A DNA stretch of 64,000 nucleotides, taken from Catenulispora acidiphila DSM 44928 (GTDB lineage Bacteria; Actinomycetota; Actinomycetes; Streptomycetales; Catenulisporaceae). The DNA lies in contig NC_013131.1 of assembly GCF_000024025.1 (NCBI RefSeq), positions 2,232,001 to 2,296,000 on the forward strand, given 5' to 3'. Shown in pieces: positions 40,562 to 49,650 of this stretch. The translations under genes were made by a program, and so were the position numbers. The notes below the pieces were generated by a model, which was not told the DNA's origin, did no database searches, and saw only the letters and a program-made list of their open reading frames with translations. How positions within the stretch are numbered: the stretch's first letter is position 1; every line of letters starts with the position of its first letter.

Positions 40562-42279
40562 CCGGCGGGGAGGTTGATATCGCAACCGATATCGACATCG
40601 ACTTCGACACCGCGCCGGATCAATATCGGCACTGGACGCTGCAGATCGACGGCGCCGTGGCGACGCTCCGGCTGGCCGTCGCCGAGGACGGCGGGCTGCT
40701 GCCGGGGTACGCGTTGAAGCTGAACTCCTACGACCTCGGCGTCGACATCGAGCTCTACGACGCCGTGCAGCGCCTGCGGTTCGAGCATCCCGAGGTCCGC
40801 GCCGTGGTGATGACCGGCGGCTTGGAGCGGATGTTCTGCGCCGGGGCGAACATCAGGATGCTGGCTCAGTCCTCGCACGCGTGGAAGGTGAACTTCTGCA
40901 AGTTCACCAACGAGACGCGGTGCGGCATCGAGGACGCGACTGCGCACTCCGGACAGACGTGGATCGCCGCCGTCAACGGACCGGCGGCCGGCGGCGGATA
41001 CGAGCTGGCGTTGGCGTGCGAGCACATCGTGCTGGTCGACGACGGGTCCACGACCGTGTCGTTGCCGGAGGTGGCGTTGCTGGGCGTCCTGCCGGGGACC
41101 GGAGGGCTGACGCGGCTGACCGACAAGCGGCACGTTCGGCGCGATCGCGCGGACGTCTTCGCGACCAAGACCGAAGGCTTCCGTGGGGCGACCGCACTGG
41201 AGTGGGGACTGGTCGACGCGGTCGCTCCGCCGGCGCGGTTCTCGGCAGAGGTCGCGCGGGTCGCGGACGACGCGGCGCGGCGGTCGCGCCGGGCTCGGGT
41301 GGGGATGGGTGTGGGAGTGGGAGTGGCGAGCGCGGTCGGACCTGAGAAGGGCGTCATGCTGACGCCGTTGGCGCGGGTCGTGGACGAGGACTCGCTGACG
41401 TATCCGTATCTGGCAGTGGAGATCGATCGGTCTGCGCGGCGTGCGGACTTCACCTTGCTCGGTCCGAGCGACGCGCCGCCCGCCGACGTGCACGCTCAGG
41501 GTCCTGATTACTGGCCGCTGGCGCTGACCCGCGCGCTCGACGACGCGATCCTGCGGCTGCGGACGAACGAGCCGGAGATCGGCACGTGGGTAGTGCGGAC
41601 GCGCGGATCGATCGACGCGGTGGCGGCGTACGACGCGCAGCTGACCACGCTGGCCGACGACTGGTTCGTCAACGAGGTACGGCACTACTACAAGCGGACG
41701 CTCAAGCGCTTGGACATGACGAGCCGGAGTCTGGTGGCGGTCATCGATCCGGGGAGCTGCTTCGTCGGACTGCTGCTGGAAACGGCGCTCGCTGCGGACC
41801 GGCAGTACATGCTCGATGGCGTGTATGAGGATGTTGATCCAGACGCCGCGCCCGCAGCTTTGGTGGTGACGGCTTCGAATCTGGCGGCGTGGCCGATGGC
41901 GAACGGTCTGAGCCGCCTGGCGACGCGCTTTTCAGGGCACGAAGGCGGGCTGGAAGCGGCGGCGCATGTGGGGGAACGGCTGAACGCCGACGCGGCGGTG
42001 GAGTTCGGTCTGGTCACCTATGCGCTCGACGATCTGGACTTCGAGGACGAGCTCCGTCTGGCGCTGCAGGAGCGGGCGGCGCTGTCGCCGGATGCGTTGA
42101 CCGGTATGGAGGCGAACCTGCGCTTCCCCGGACCGGAGACGATGGAGACGAAGATCTTCGGTCGGCTGACCGCGTGGCAGAACTGGGTGTTCGTGCGGCC
42201 GAACGCTTCGGGTGCGGACGGTGCGCTGTCGCGGTACGGATCGGGAGTCGTGGCGGAGTTCGATCATCGGCGGGTGTGA
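40558..42279 (+). CDS. boxC: 2,3-epoxybenzoyl-CoA dihydrolase, BoxC
   Basis: A 573-residue crotonase-family protein, larger than simple enoyl-CoA hydratases as expected for BoxC. The N-terminal CoA-binding half has A-V-V-M-T-G-G-L-E-R-M-F-C-A-G-A-N-I and V-N-G-P-A-A-G-G-G-Y-E-L-A-L-A-C-E-H. The C-terminal half is a second, degenerate unit (D-P-G-S-C-F-V-G-L-L-L-E-T-A-L-A-A-D). BoxC opens the epoxide ring with water. It overlaps boxB by four bases. A poorly conserved segment with M-G-V-G-V-G-V-A-S lies near residue 250. Confidence 0.92.
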   Translation: MTGGEVDIATDIDIDFDTAPDQYRHWTLQIDGAVATLRLAVAEDGGLLPGYALKLNSYDLGVDIELYDAVQRLRFEHPEVRAVVMTGGLERMFCAGANIRMLAQSSHAWKVNFCKFTNETRCGIEDATAHSGQTWIAAVNGPAAGGGYELALACEHIVLVDDGSTTVSLPEVALLGVLPGTGGLTRLTDKRHVRRDRADVFATKTEGFRGATALEWGLVDAVAPPARFSAEVARVADDAARRSRRARVGMGVGVGVASAVGPEKGVMLTPLARVVDEDSLTYPYLAVEIDRSARRADFTLLGPSDAPPADVHAQGPDYWPLALTRALDDAILRLRTNEPEIGTWVVRTRGSIDAVAAYDAQLTTLADDWFVNEVRHYYKRTLKRLDMTSRSLVAVIDPGSCFVGLLLETALAADRQYMLDGVYEDVDPDAAPAALVVTASNLAAWPMANGLSRLATRFSGHEGGLEAAAHVGERLNADAAVEFGLVTYALDDLDFEDELRLALQERAALSPDALTGMEANLRFPGPETMETKIFGRLTAWQNWVFVRPNASGADGALSRYGSGVVAEFDHRRV

Positions 42280-42309
42280 CTGAGCGCTGTTATCGAGCAG
42301 TCGAGGCGA

Positions 42310-43155
42310 TTACTCGCCGTTGAGAGCGGCCCATTCCCGTTGTGCCTTCTCGTGCCACTCCGCGTGCCGTGCGTGGAAGACCTCGACCGCCTTCGCGCCG
42401 GTCCAGTCGGCGGGCAGGAGTTCGCGGGGGAGGCGGGGGTCGAGGAAGGGGAAGCGGCGCCATTCGTGGACCAGGCGGGTCTGCGTGCGCAGGGTCGCCG
42501 CGTCGGTGTCGGGCGTCAGGGCGCCGAAGGCGCTGACGAACGCTTCGTATTCGGCTTCCAGGGTGCTGAGATCCCAGGCGCGCGCGACCATCGCGGCCAG
42601 GCTGCCGATGCTGCCGTGCGCCGCGGTGAACGACATCGCGCCCTGATCCAGGTCCAGGTCGCGCAGGACTTCGCGGGCTTCGTCCTCGCGCGCCGGGTCC
42701 GGGTTGATCCAGACGCCGGGGTCCGCGGTGCCGAAGCCGGCCCAGGTGAGGCGGGTTCGGAGGCGGTGGCGCAGGTCGCGGCGGGTTTCGGGGACCGTGA
42801 CCAGGAGCATCAGCCAGCGGCCGTCCCAGGCCGGTGTCGTGCGTCCGAAGCTGAAGATGCGCTCGGCGCCTTCGGTCAGCAGCTGCCGTCCTTCGGGGGT
42901 GAGGGACCAGCGCACGCGGCGGCTCACGCGCTCGGTGGTGATCCAGCCTTCCGCGGAGGTGCGGGCCAGGGCTTGGCGTGCGGCCTTCTCCTCGACGCCG
43001 TCCGCGCTCAGGGCTTCGATGATGGTCGAGGTCCACGTGGGGCGTTCGTGGGGGAGGACGTACTCGCCGAGCAGTGTCATCAGCAGTGAACGCGCACTGA
43101 ACGTGGTGGTCTCGCGACGCCGGGTGACGCGCGGCGATGCCTCGGACCCCTCCAT
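42310..43155 (-). CDS. PaaX-family transcriptional regulator
   Basis: A 281-residue regulator with the PaaX layout: an N-terminal winged helix (A-R-S-L-L-M-T-L-L-G-E-Y-V-L-P, then K-A-A-R-Q-A-L-A-R-T-S-A-E-G-W-I-T), a middle T-P-E-G-R-Q-L-L-T-E-G-A-E-R-I-F segment with W-D-G-R-W-L-M-L-L-V, and the helical C-terminal domain. PaaX senses aryl-CoA thioesters such as phenylacetyl-CoA. Being convergent with boxBC, it probably senses benzoyl-CoA or a product. The start at 43155 faces the APC permease gene. Confidence 0.9.
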   Translation of the reverse strand: MEGSEASPRVTRRRETTTFSARSLLMTLLGEYVLPHERPTWTSTIIEALSADGVEEKAARQALARTSAEGWITTERVSRRVRWSLTPEGRQLLTEGAERIFSFGRTTPAWDGRWLMLLVTVPETRRDLRHRLRTRLTWAGFGTADPGVWINPDPAREDEAREVLRDLDLDQGAMSFTAAHGSIGSLAAMVARAWDLSTLEAEYEAFVSAFGALTPDTDAATLRTQTRLVHEWRRFPFLDPRLPRELLPADWTGAKAVEVFHARHAEWHEKAQREWAALNGE

Positions 43156-43231
43156 GACGCACCACGGTACCGGTGCCGGTCATCCATTCCGTGGCTGACC
43201 AGTCTTGACGCCCGTCACGTCCATCACTTTT

Positions 43232-43263
43232 CATGTTTCGAACACATGGGTCGCTCATGACCC
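43232..43263. promoter_or_regulatory. Two palindromes between PaaX and permease genes
   Basis: CATGT/ACATG arms (43232-43236 and 43244-43248, 7-base spacer) and GGGTC/GACCC arms (43248-43252 and 43259-43263, 6-base spacer) abut in the 140-base divergent promoter region. Either may be an operator for the PaaX-type protein or another regulator. No consensus was assigned. Confidence 0.35.
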
Positions 43264-43295
43264 GTACTCGACGGGTAGGGAGGCGGTAGTCGCGT

Positions 43296-44702
43296 ATGAC
43301 CGAAATCCTGACGCGCACGGCTTCCGCCCCTGCTCCCGGCAAGCCCGCGCTCGCGCGTTCGCTGGGTCTGGTCGGCGCGGTGCTGCTCACGCTGTCGTGC
43401 CTGACTCCGGCGAGCTCGCTGTTCGTGATCGTCCCGGGTCTGTTCGCGACGCAGGGCACCGGTACGGCGCTCACGCTGGCGATCGCCGGTGTGCTGTGCG
43501 TCGGCGTCGCCTTCTGCTACTCCGAGCTCGGGACCTTGATTCCCTCGGCCGGCGGCGAGTACGCGATGGTCGGCTCGCTGCTGGGGCGGGTGTCGGGGTG
43601 GCTGACGTTCTTCCTGGCCGGGGTCGCGGCTTTCATCATTCCGCCGATCATCGCCATCGGGACCGGGGAGTATCTGCACGCGGCGATTCCGGCGCTTCCG
43701 GCCAGCGGGGCTTATAGCGGCGCGTTCGTGATGGCGGTGTCGACGATCATGGGTGTCTTCGATCTGCGCGCCAATGCTTGGATCACCGGGGTGTTCCTGG
43801 TGCTGGAGGTGATCGCCGCCGGCGTGGTGGCGGTGCTCGGGTTCGCGCACACGCATCAGGGCGCCGGCGTGCTGATCCATCCGGTCGTCTCCGATGGGCA
43901 GCACACCGGGGCGCTTCCTTTCGGGACCGTCATGGTCGGGCTGGCTGTCGCTTTGTTTGCCCTGCAGGGTTTCGCGACGGCTGTCTACCTCTCGGAGGAG
44001 ATCCAGGAGCCACGCCGCAATGTTTCGCGGGCGGTGCTGTGGACGCTCGGGCTCGGCGCGGTGGTGGTGATCGTGCCGACCGTCGCCATCACGGTGGGTG
44101 CGGGCAGCGCTGATGCGTTGACCGGGGCGAACTTCGATCTGATCGGGATGGTCAAGGGCTGGAGTGATTCGGCGGTCGGTGCCTTCGTCGCGCTGTGCGT
44201 TGCCGCGGCGATTGTGAACGCGGCGATCGTCATGGTGATTCAGAACTCGCGGATCCTGTTCGCCTCGGCGCGGGACAAGGCGTGGCCGGAGCCGGTGAAC
44301 CGGGCTTTGGGGACGGTGTCCGGGCGGTTCGGGGCGCCGTGGGTCGCGACACTGGCGGTCGGGGCTCCGGGGACGGCGCTGTGCTTCGCGCCGGTCGACA
44401 CGCTGAACGGGATCACCGGGGTCGCGGTGACCGGGCTGTATCTGATCGTCGCGGTCGCGGCGCTGGTCGGGCGGCGCGGGGCGCACCGGGCGAAGAGCGC
44501 GTGGCGGATGCCGTGGTGGCCGGCGGTGCCGATTCTGGTGGTGGGCAGCCTGGTCGGGGTGTTGTTCGAACTCTGGCGTACTCAGCCATCGGACCTGTAC
44601 TGGACGCTCGGGGCGACTGCGGCGGCGGCGCTGTACTGGGTGCTCTACCTGCGGCCGCGGGCTGCGACCCGGTGGCTGATCGACGCCGACCCGGGGCGGT
44701 AG
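43296..44702 (+). CDS. APC-family amino acid/organic-cation permease
   Basis: A 468-residue integral membrane protein with about 12 membrane segments. The first helix begins L-G-L-V-G-A-V-L-L-T-L-S-C-L-T-P-A-S-S-L and helix two ends G-T-L-I-P-S-A-G-G-E-Y, both typical of the APC superfamily; E-E-I-Q-E-P-R-R-N-V-S-R-A marks the loop after TM6. Transport of amino acids or amines coupled to ions is the family role. It is next to the box genes only across the PaaX gene, and is followed by a PucR-type regulator after 75 bases, which may control it. Confidence 0.9.
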   Translation: MTEILTRTASAPAPGKPALARSLGLVGAVLLTLSCLTPASSLFVIVPGLFATQGTGTALTLAIAGVLCVGVAFCYSELGTLIPSAGGEYAMVGSLLGRVSGWLTFFLAGVAAFIIPPIIAIGTGEYLHAAIPALPASGAYSGAFVMAVSTIMGVFDLRANAWITGVFLVLEVIAAGVVAVLGFAHTHQGAGVLIHPVVSDGQHTGALPFGTVMVGLAVALFALQGFATAVYLSEEIQEPRRNVSRAVLWTLGLGAVVVIVPTVAITVGAGSADALTGANFDLIGMVKGWSDSAVGAFVALCVAAAIVNAAIVMVIQNSRILFASARDKAWPEPVNRALGTVSGRFGAPWVATLAVGAPGTALCFAPVDTLNGITGVAVTGLYLIVAVAALVGRRGAHRAKSAWRMPWWPAVPILVVGSLVGVLFELWRTQPSDLYWTLGATAAAALYWVLYLRPRAATRWLIDADPGR

Positions 44703-44777
44703 CCGCCGAATACTGGGAACTCCAGGAACTGGGAAAACCCATTCCGGGAGATAGTCGGCTCGCTACGATGCGTAGCT

Positions 44778-46004
44778 ATGGCGGACGACGATCAGGTGGA
44801 CGCCGGGGCCGAAGCGCTGGCCGCCCGGATGCTCGAGCGCACCGAGGAGTTCGCGGCGGCCGTCACCGCTCGGATCACCGCCCTGGTTCCCGTCTACGCC
44901 GAACGGGTGTCGCCCGCGGACTTGCGCCGCTCCGTCGTCAGCCACTTCCGGGTGATCTTCGACGGGCTGCTGGACCCGGCGCTGGACGGGAACGCGCCGG
45001 CCGACCTGGCGGGGCGCGCGCGTGCGGCCGAGGGCGTGCCGATGTCGGCGGTGTTCGAGGCGTACCAGATCTCGCTGGCCTACATCTGGGAGCACCTGGC
45101 CGAGGCGGCCGAGCGCGACGAGGTCGCGCCGCGGGTCGCGCTGCGTGCCGCCTCCGCGCTGTGGCGGCGGCTGTCGGGGTTCACCGACGTGATGGCGGAC
45201 AGCTACCGCGCGGAGCTCTCGGCGCGCATCCGCAGCGAGGAGCAGCGGCGCTCGGCGCTGATCCAGGCGCTGCTGGAGGGACACCTGTCCGAGCCGCAGG
45301 TGTGGGAGGCCGCCGACGCCCTGCGGCTGCCGCATCAGGGCCCGTACGTGGTGATCGCCGCACGCGTGGCCGGCGCCGGCGAACACGGCCTGACCCGCGG
45401 CATGGAGGAAGGGCTCCAGCGCCAGAGCATCACCTCGGCGTGGCGGCTGCTGCACGACGTCGAGATCGGCCTGGCGAGCCTGCCCCGCCCCGCGGACCAA
45501 CTGGACGTGCTGATCGAGGCGCTGGCAGCCGGCAGCGTGGGCCGCGTCGGCATCAGCCCCCTCTACGACGATCTCACCGGCACCTCCCAAGCCCTGCGCC
45601 TGGCCCGCATCGCCCTGCGCGGCGCCGCCAGCCCCGGCAAGGTGGTGGTCTTCGGCCGCGACTCCCTGTCAGTGGCAGCCGCCAGCGCCCCGGACGTGAT
45701 GGCCCGCCTGTCCCGCGCGATCTTCGCCGGCCTGGACACCATGCCCGCCGAAGACCGAGCCATCCTGCTGGACACCTTCGGCGCCTGGCTCGACCACGGC
45801 GGCTCCGCCGACGAGGCGGCGCGCAAGCTCTATGTGCACCCGAACACGGTGCGATACCGCCTACGCCGCCTGGAGGAGCGCACGGGGCGCACGCTGTCGG
45901 ACCCGCGCCATGTGGCCGAGCTGAGCTTGGCGTTCGAGGTCGATCGGGGACGGGTCGCGCTGCTGGCGGAGGGGGACGGCGAGAGCCGGAGTGGCGGGCG
46001 CTGA
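44778..46004 (+). CDS. PucR/CdaR-type regulator
   Basis: A 408-residue protein with a central region rich in helices (R-S-E-E-Q-R-R-S-A-L-I-Q-A-L-L-E-G) and a GGDEF-like middle part, ending in the PucR HTH: L-D-T-F-G-A-W-L-D-H-G-G-S-A-D-E-A-A-R-K-L-Y and H-P-N-T-V-R-Y-R-L-R-R-L-E-E-R-T-G. These proteins activate catabolic genes, often for nitrogen or amino acid sources. The permease gene just upstream is a natural target; the ligand is unknown. Confidence 0.9.
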   Translation: MADDDQVDAGAEALAARMLERTEEFAAAVTARITALVPVYAERVSPADLRRSVVSHFRVIFDGLLDPALDGNAPADLAGRARAAEGVPMSAVFEAYQISLAYIWEHLAEAAERDEVAPRVALRAASALWRRLSGFTDVMADSYRAELSARIRSEEQRRSALIQALLEGHLSEPQVWEAADALRLPHQGPYVVIAARVAGAGEHGLTRGMEEGLQRQSITSAWRLLHDVEIGLASLPRPADQLDVLIEALAAGSVGRVGISPLYDDLTGTSQALRLARIALRGAASPGKVVVFGRDSLSVAAASAPDVMARLSRAIFAGLDTMPAEDRAILLDTFGAWLDHGGSADEAARKLYVHPNTVRYRLRRLEERTGRTLSDPRHVAELSLAFEVDRGRVALLAEGDGESRSGGR

Positions 46005-46344
46005 GGTCTGATGGGCTGGCGGCGGCAAGCACAAGATCGCGGGCGGTGATGAGCTGCAGGCTCGGCGGGAGGCTGGTCGGAAGGGTTGCGGCGGCACTCA
46101 CTGTGGGTGCGGTGCGGATGCCTGATCAGGCTGGCGGGGGCGAGAGCAAAAATTCTGGTGCCCGCGGTGACTCGGATCGGCGCGCGGTTGTGGACATGAA
46201 ATACCGTCGGCCGCCAGCGCGGCCCGGGATACACACCAACGAACTGCGTCCCCTGCGAGGCCATCAACACCCGCGCGAAGCCGTAGGAAGCTTCTAGAAG
46301 CGCACAAACAAACCGCACCAACCGTGCCAGTCGCACCCAGCCGC
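46005..46344. other. 340-base convergent intergenic region
   Basis: No coding frame with family features was found. It contains overlapping short palindromes near 46288-46300, the clearest CTTCTAGAAG at 46291-46300. The region separates the convergent PucR-type and TetR genes and presumably holds their terminators, though no strong hairpin with T-tract is present. Confidence 0.5.
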
Positions 46345-46965
46345 TCACCCCACCCGCGTTACGTAAGCGCCCGCCCGAGCCGCCGCCGCAGCGGCCGCCG
46401 CCGCGCGCTCGGCGCTCGCTGCGTCCAAGGGGTCGCCGCTGACCAGGAAGCGGTAGTACAGGGGGGCTGAGACGGCACGGATGACTTCGGCTGGGTCGGT
46501 GCCCTCGGGGACTTCGCCTCGGGCTGTGGCTTGTTCCACGCAGGGAGCCCATTCGGTGATGCGGGTGGCGTAGAAGCGGTGGAGGGCGGTGGCGGTGGCG
46601 GGGTGGCCGGCGGCGGCGGTGACGACGGCTTTGAACAGGGCGCCGGAGCGGGGGTCGGTGAGGGTTTTGTGGACCAGGCGGGCGTTGGCTCGGAGGTCGC
46701 CGTCGAGGGTGCCCGTCTCGGTGCGGGGGAGGGATTGCTCGGCCATGTCCAGGAGGAGGTCCGCCACGAGGGCGGCGGGGGTGCCCCAGCGGCGGTAGAC
46801 GGTGGTCTTGCCGATGTCGGCGCGGCGGGCGATGTCGGCGAGGTCCAGGGCGTCGAAGCCGGTTTCGATCAGGGCGTCCTCGGCGGCGCGGAGGGCGGCG
46901 GCGCGGGTGCGGGCGGTGCGGCCGCCGGGGCGGACTGTGCCGGGGGGTGAGGGCTCCTCGGGCAT
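46345..46965 (-). CDS. TetR-family regulator
   Basis: A 206-residue protein with HTH at about residues 22-65: A-L-I-E-T-G-F-D-A-L-D-L-A-D-I-A-R-R-A-D-I-G-K-T-T-V-Y-R-R-W. The C-terminal domain matches the TetR_C_16-like group and ends in an alanine-rich helix. A TAACGG/CCGTTA palindrome lies 44-65 bases upstream of the start. The target gene is not evident; the LacI gene upstream reads in the same direction. Confidence 0.88.
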   Translation of the reverse strand: MPEEPSPPGTVRPGGRTARTRAAALRAAEDALIETGFDALDLADIARRADIGKTTVYRRWGTPAALVADLLLDMAEQSLPRTETGTLDGDLRANARLVHKTLTDPRSGALFKAVVTAAAGHPATATALHRFYATRITEWAPCVEQATARGEVPEGTDPAEVIRAVSAPLYYRFLVSGDPLDAASAERAAAAAAAAARAGAYVTRVG

Positions 46966-47008
46966 GGGGACTCCAGTTCCAGTGATGCGCTGCCTTGGTG
47001 GGGCAGTT

Positions 47009-47030
47009 TAACGGAACCGGGGCACCGTTA
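47009..47030. promoter_or_regulatory. Palindrome upstream of TetR gene
   Basis: TAACGG (47009-47014) and CCGTTA (47025-47030) are exact complements with a 10-base spacer, a plausible TetR autoregulatory site. The right half overlaps a 19-base direct repeat. Confidence 0.4.
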
Positions 47031-47064
47031 GGGAGCCGGGGAGTCGGGGCACCGTCAGGGAGCC
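47019..47064. repeat. 19-base direct repeat
   Basis: Positions 47019-47037 and 47046-47064 are identical except for one base (GGGGCACCGTTAGGGAGCC form). They lie between the LacI gene end and the TetR promoter. Confidence 0.8.
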
Positions 47065-47077
47065 AGCCAGGCGGGTG

Positions 47078-48103
47078 TCAGTGTACTGGCGGTCGTTCGC
47101 CGGACCCGCGCGCGATCAGCGACACCGGGACCGTGACCGTCTCCAGCGGACGTTCCGGCGCCGCCAGACGCGCGGTCATCAGGTTCAGGGCGGCGTGCGC
47201 CATCGCCATGCTGTCCTGGGAGATCACCGTCACCGGCGGGTCGAGCAGGCTCGCCAGCGGGAAGTCGTCGAAGCCGACCAGCGCGGGGCGGCGTTCCGGC
47301 GGTACCTCGGCGGCGAGGTAGGTCAGGACCGCGAAGGTCGTCGTGACGTTCCCCGTGACCAGCGCGGTCGCCGCCGTCTCCGCCGAGAGCACCGCGCGCA
47401 TCGCCACGTCGATGCGGTGCTGCACGGTCTCGCCGGTGTGCACCAGCCCGGTCACCGCGCGGCCGTCGGCGCTCAGACACGCCCGGAACGCCGCCGCGCG
47501 CGCCCGGCCGGTGAAGATCCGCTCGTGGTCGCCGATGTAGGCGATCCGGCTGTGGCCGTGGGCGGCGAGTTGGCGGTAGGCCATGTCGATGCCGGCGGCG
47601 TTGTCCGCCAGAACCGCGTCGGTCTCCGGTCCGGCGACCGGGCGGTCCACCGCGACCACCGCCAAGCCGGTGGCTATCTCGGGCGCCAGATACGAGTGAT
47701 CCGGCCCGATCGGCTCCAGGACCACACCGTCGAACCCGCGCCGCGCCATCGACAGCACCACGGTGCGTTCGCGCTCGACATCGTCCGCCGTGGACGCGGC
47801 GAACACCGTCAGGCCGGAAGCGTAGGCGCCGCGCTCGAATTCGGCGAGCAGGGGGTTGCGGGCGGACATCTCACGGGCCGCCATGCCGATCGTGCGGCTG
47901 GTTCCGCGGCGCAATTGCTGGGCTTGTTCGTCGGGGCGGTAGCCGAGGGTGTCTATCGCCGTCTGGACCCGGCGGGCGAACTCCGGGCCGACCGTCGGAT
48001 CCTGGTTGACCACGCGGGAGACCGTGCTCAGCGCCACGCCGGCCTCGCGAGCGACGTCCACCATCGTCGGGCGTCTGGACCGCCGCCCTGAAGCCTTGGT
48101 CAT
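47078..48103 (-). CDS. LacI-family sugar repressor
   Basis: A 341-residue repressor starting at the ATG at 48103 (an ATG at 48145 is possible). The HTH reads T-M-V-D-V-A-R-E-A-G-V-A-L-S-T-V-S-R-V-V-N and is followed by the hinge and a periplasmic-binding-protein-like sugar domain with F-D-G-V-V-L-E-P-I-G and A-L-V-G-F-D-D-F-P-L-A. It is divergent from the sugar ABC operon and almost certainly represses it through the AACGTT-centred box at 48191-48207. Effector probably a sugar, by family. Confidence 0.92.
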   Translation of the reverse strand: MTKASGRRSRRPTMVDVAREAGVALSTVSRVVNQDPTVGPEFARRVQTAIDTLGYRPDEQAQQLRRGTSRTIGMAAREMSARNPLLAEFERGAYASGLTVFAASTADDVERERTVVLSMARRGFDGVVLEPIGPDHSYLAPEIATGLAVVAVDRPVAGPETDAVLADNAAGIDMAYRQLAAHGHSRIAYIGDHERIFTGRARAAAFRACLSADGRAVTGLVHTGETVQHRIDVAMRAVLSAETAATALVTGNVTTTFAVLTYLAAEVPPERRPALVGFDDFPLASLLDPPVTVISQDSMAMAHAALNLMTARLAAPERPLETVTVPVSLIARGSGERPPVH

Positions 48104-48154
48104 GGAATATCCGTTCCACGGGCTGTCGTGACCTGATCGAGACATTCACAGGGC

Positions 48155-48207
48155 TTGACGATGCCCCGGGCCCCGCGCCTAGATTAACGCGAAAATAACG
48201 TTTTCTC
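48155..48207 (+). promoter_or_regulatory. Promoter and LacI-type operator of the sugar ABC operon
   Basis: TTGACG (48155-48160) and TAGATT (48180-48185) resemble -35 and -10 boxes with a 19-base gap. An imperfect AT-rich palindrome centred on AACGTT at 48191-48207 follows directly, where a LacI protein would block the start of transcription. Confidence 0.6.
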
Positions 48208-48282
48208 AAAGCACGGCGTCTCCCCGTCCCCTCCCTCCACCGTGCGCCCTCGCGGCGGACACCATGTCCCGAAGGAGTCAGG

Positions 48283-49650
48283 ATGTTGTCCACGGGTCTC
48301 CGTATCGCCTGCGCCTGCGCGGCTTCCGCGCTCGCCCTGACCGCCTGCTCGTCGTCGTCCTCAAGCGGCGGCGGCAGCGGCGGTAAAACGCTCAAGGTCG
48401 CCTACGTCAAGTTCGGCAACGAGATCCAGGTCGACGCGCACATGCAGAAGGTGAAGGCGCAGTTCGAGGCCGCGCATCCGGGGGTCACGGTCAAGCTGGA
48501 CCCGATCGCCGCGGCCGAGAACGACTACTACACTAAGATCGACCTGATGATGGGCTCCGGTTCGACCGCGCCCGACGTGGTCTACGAGGACACCTTCCTC
48601 ATCAACTCCGACATCAAGGCCGGCTACCTCGCCCCGCTCGACTCCTACCTGGCGAGCTGGAGCGACTGGTCGCAGTTCCCGGACACGGCCAAGTCCGCCG
48701 CGCGCGGCATCGACGGCAAGACCTACGGCGTCCCGATGGGCACCGACACCCGCGCGCTGTACTACAACAAGGCGATGCTGACCAAGGCCGGCGTCGCGAT
48801 GCCCTGGCAGCCCAAGTCGTGGCAGGACGTCCTCGCGGCCGCTAAAGCGGTCAAGGCCACCTCGCCCGGCGTGACGCCGCTGAACGTCTACGCCGGCAAA
48901 CCCGACGGCGAGGGCAGCACCATGCAGGGCTTTGAGATGCTGCTGTACGGCACCAAGGACACCCTGTACGACAGCGCCAGCAAGAAGTGGACCGCCCCGA
49001 GCAAGGGCTTCACCGACTCCCTGCAGTTCCTCAAGGACGCCTACAGCGGCGGCCTGACCCTCCCGCCGCAGACGGAGCTGGACCCCAACATCCCCAACGT
49101 GGTCAGCGGCCAGATGCTCCCGCAGGGCAAGCTCGCCATCGACCTCGACGGCTCCTGGGTGACCGGTACTTGGGGCACCTCCGGAGCCAAGCCCTGGCCG
49201 CAGTGGAACACCGTGATCGGCGAGGCGGCGATGCCGACGCAGGACGGCTCCGGCAAGGGCACGATCAGCATGTCCGGCGGCTGGACGCTGTCGGTGACCG
49301 CGAAGTCGAAGAACAAGGATCTCGGGGCGCAGTTCGTCGAACTGGCGCTGAACAAGGAGAACTCCGCCTCTTACGACATAGCGGACAGCCAGATCGCGGT
49401 GCGCAACGACGTCGCCGCCGATCCCTCCTACCAGAGCACCAACCCGACCACCGCGTTCTTCACCGGCCTGGTCCCGGTCACGCAGTACCGGCCGGCGTAC
49501 GCCGAGTACCCGAAGATCTCCGACGCGATCCAGGTGGCGATGGAAGCGGTGATCACCGGCCAGTCGTCCCCGGCGGACGCGATGAAGGCGTACACCGCCA
49601 CGCTGAAGGGCATCGTCGGCTCCGACAACGTGGCGGCGGGCGCCAGCTGA
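48283..49650 (+). CDS. Sugar ABC transporter substrate-binding lipoprotein
   Basis: A 455-residue lipoprotein with AAGGAG before the ATG. The signal ends in a lipobox L-T-A-C with Cys22, then a Ser/Gly linker. The mature part has the solute-binding type 1 fold: F-E-A-A-H-P-G-V-T-V, Y-G-V-P-M-G-T-D-T-R-A-L-Y-Y-N-K and W-T-L-S-V-T-A-K-S-K-N. It captures a sugar outside the membrane for the two permeases that follow (stop and next start overlap by one base). Sugar unknown. Confidence 0.93.
   Translation: MLSTGLRIACACAASALALTACSSSSSSGGGSGGKTLKVAYVKFGNEIQVDAHMQKVKAQFEAAHPGVTVKLDPIAAAENDYYTKIDLMMGSGSTAPDVVYEDTFLINSDIKAGYLAPLDSYLASWSDWSQFPDTAKSAARGIDGKTYGVPMGTDTRALYYNKAMLTKAGVAMPWQPKSWQDVLAAAKAVKATSPGVTPLNVYAGKPDGEGSTMQGFEMLLYGTKDTLYDSASKKWTAPSKGFTDSLQFLKDAYSGGLTLPPQTELDPNIPNVVSGQMLPQGKLAIDLDGSWVTGTWGTSGAKPWPQWNTVIGEAAMPTQDGSGKGTISMSGGWTLSVTAKSKNKDLGAQFVELALNKENSASYDIADSQIAVRNDVAADPSYQSTNPTTAFFTGLVPVTQYRPAYAEYPKISDAIQVAMEAVITGQSSPADAMKAYTATLKGIVGSDNVAAGAS

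Noticed and set aside
44195-46297. Plus-strand open frame of 700 codons
   Set aside because: It overlaps the permease and PucR-type genes in another frame; composition is Arg/Gly-rich and no motif is present.
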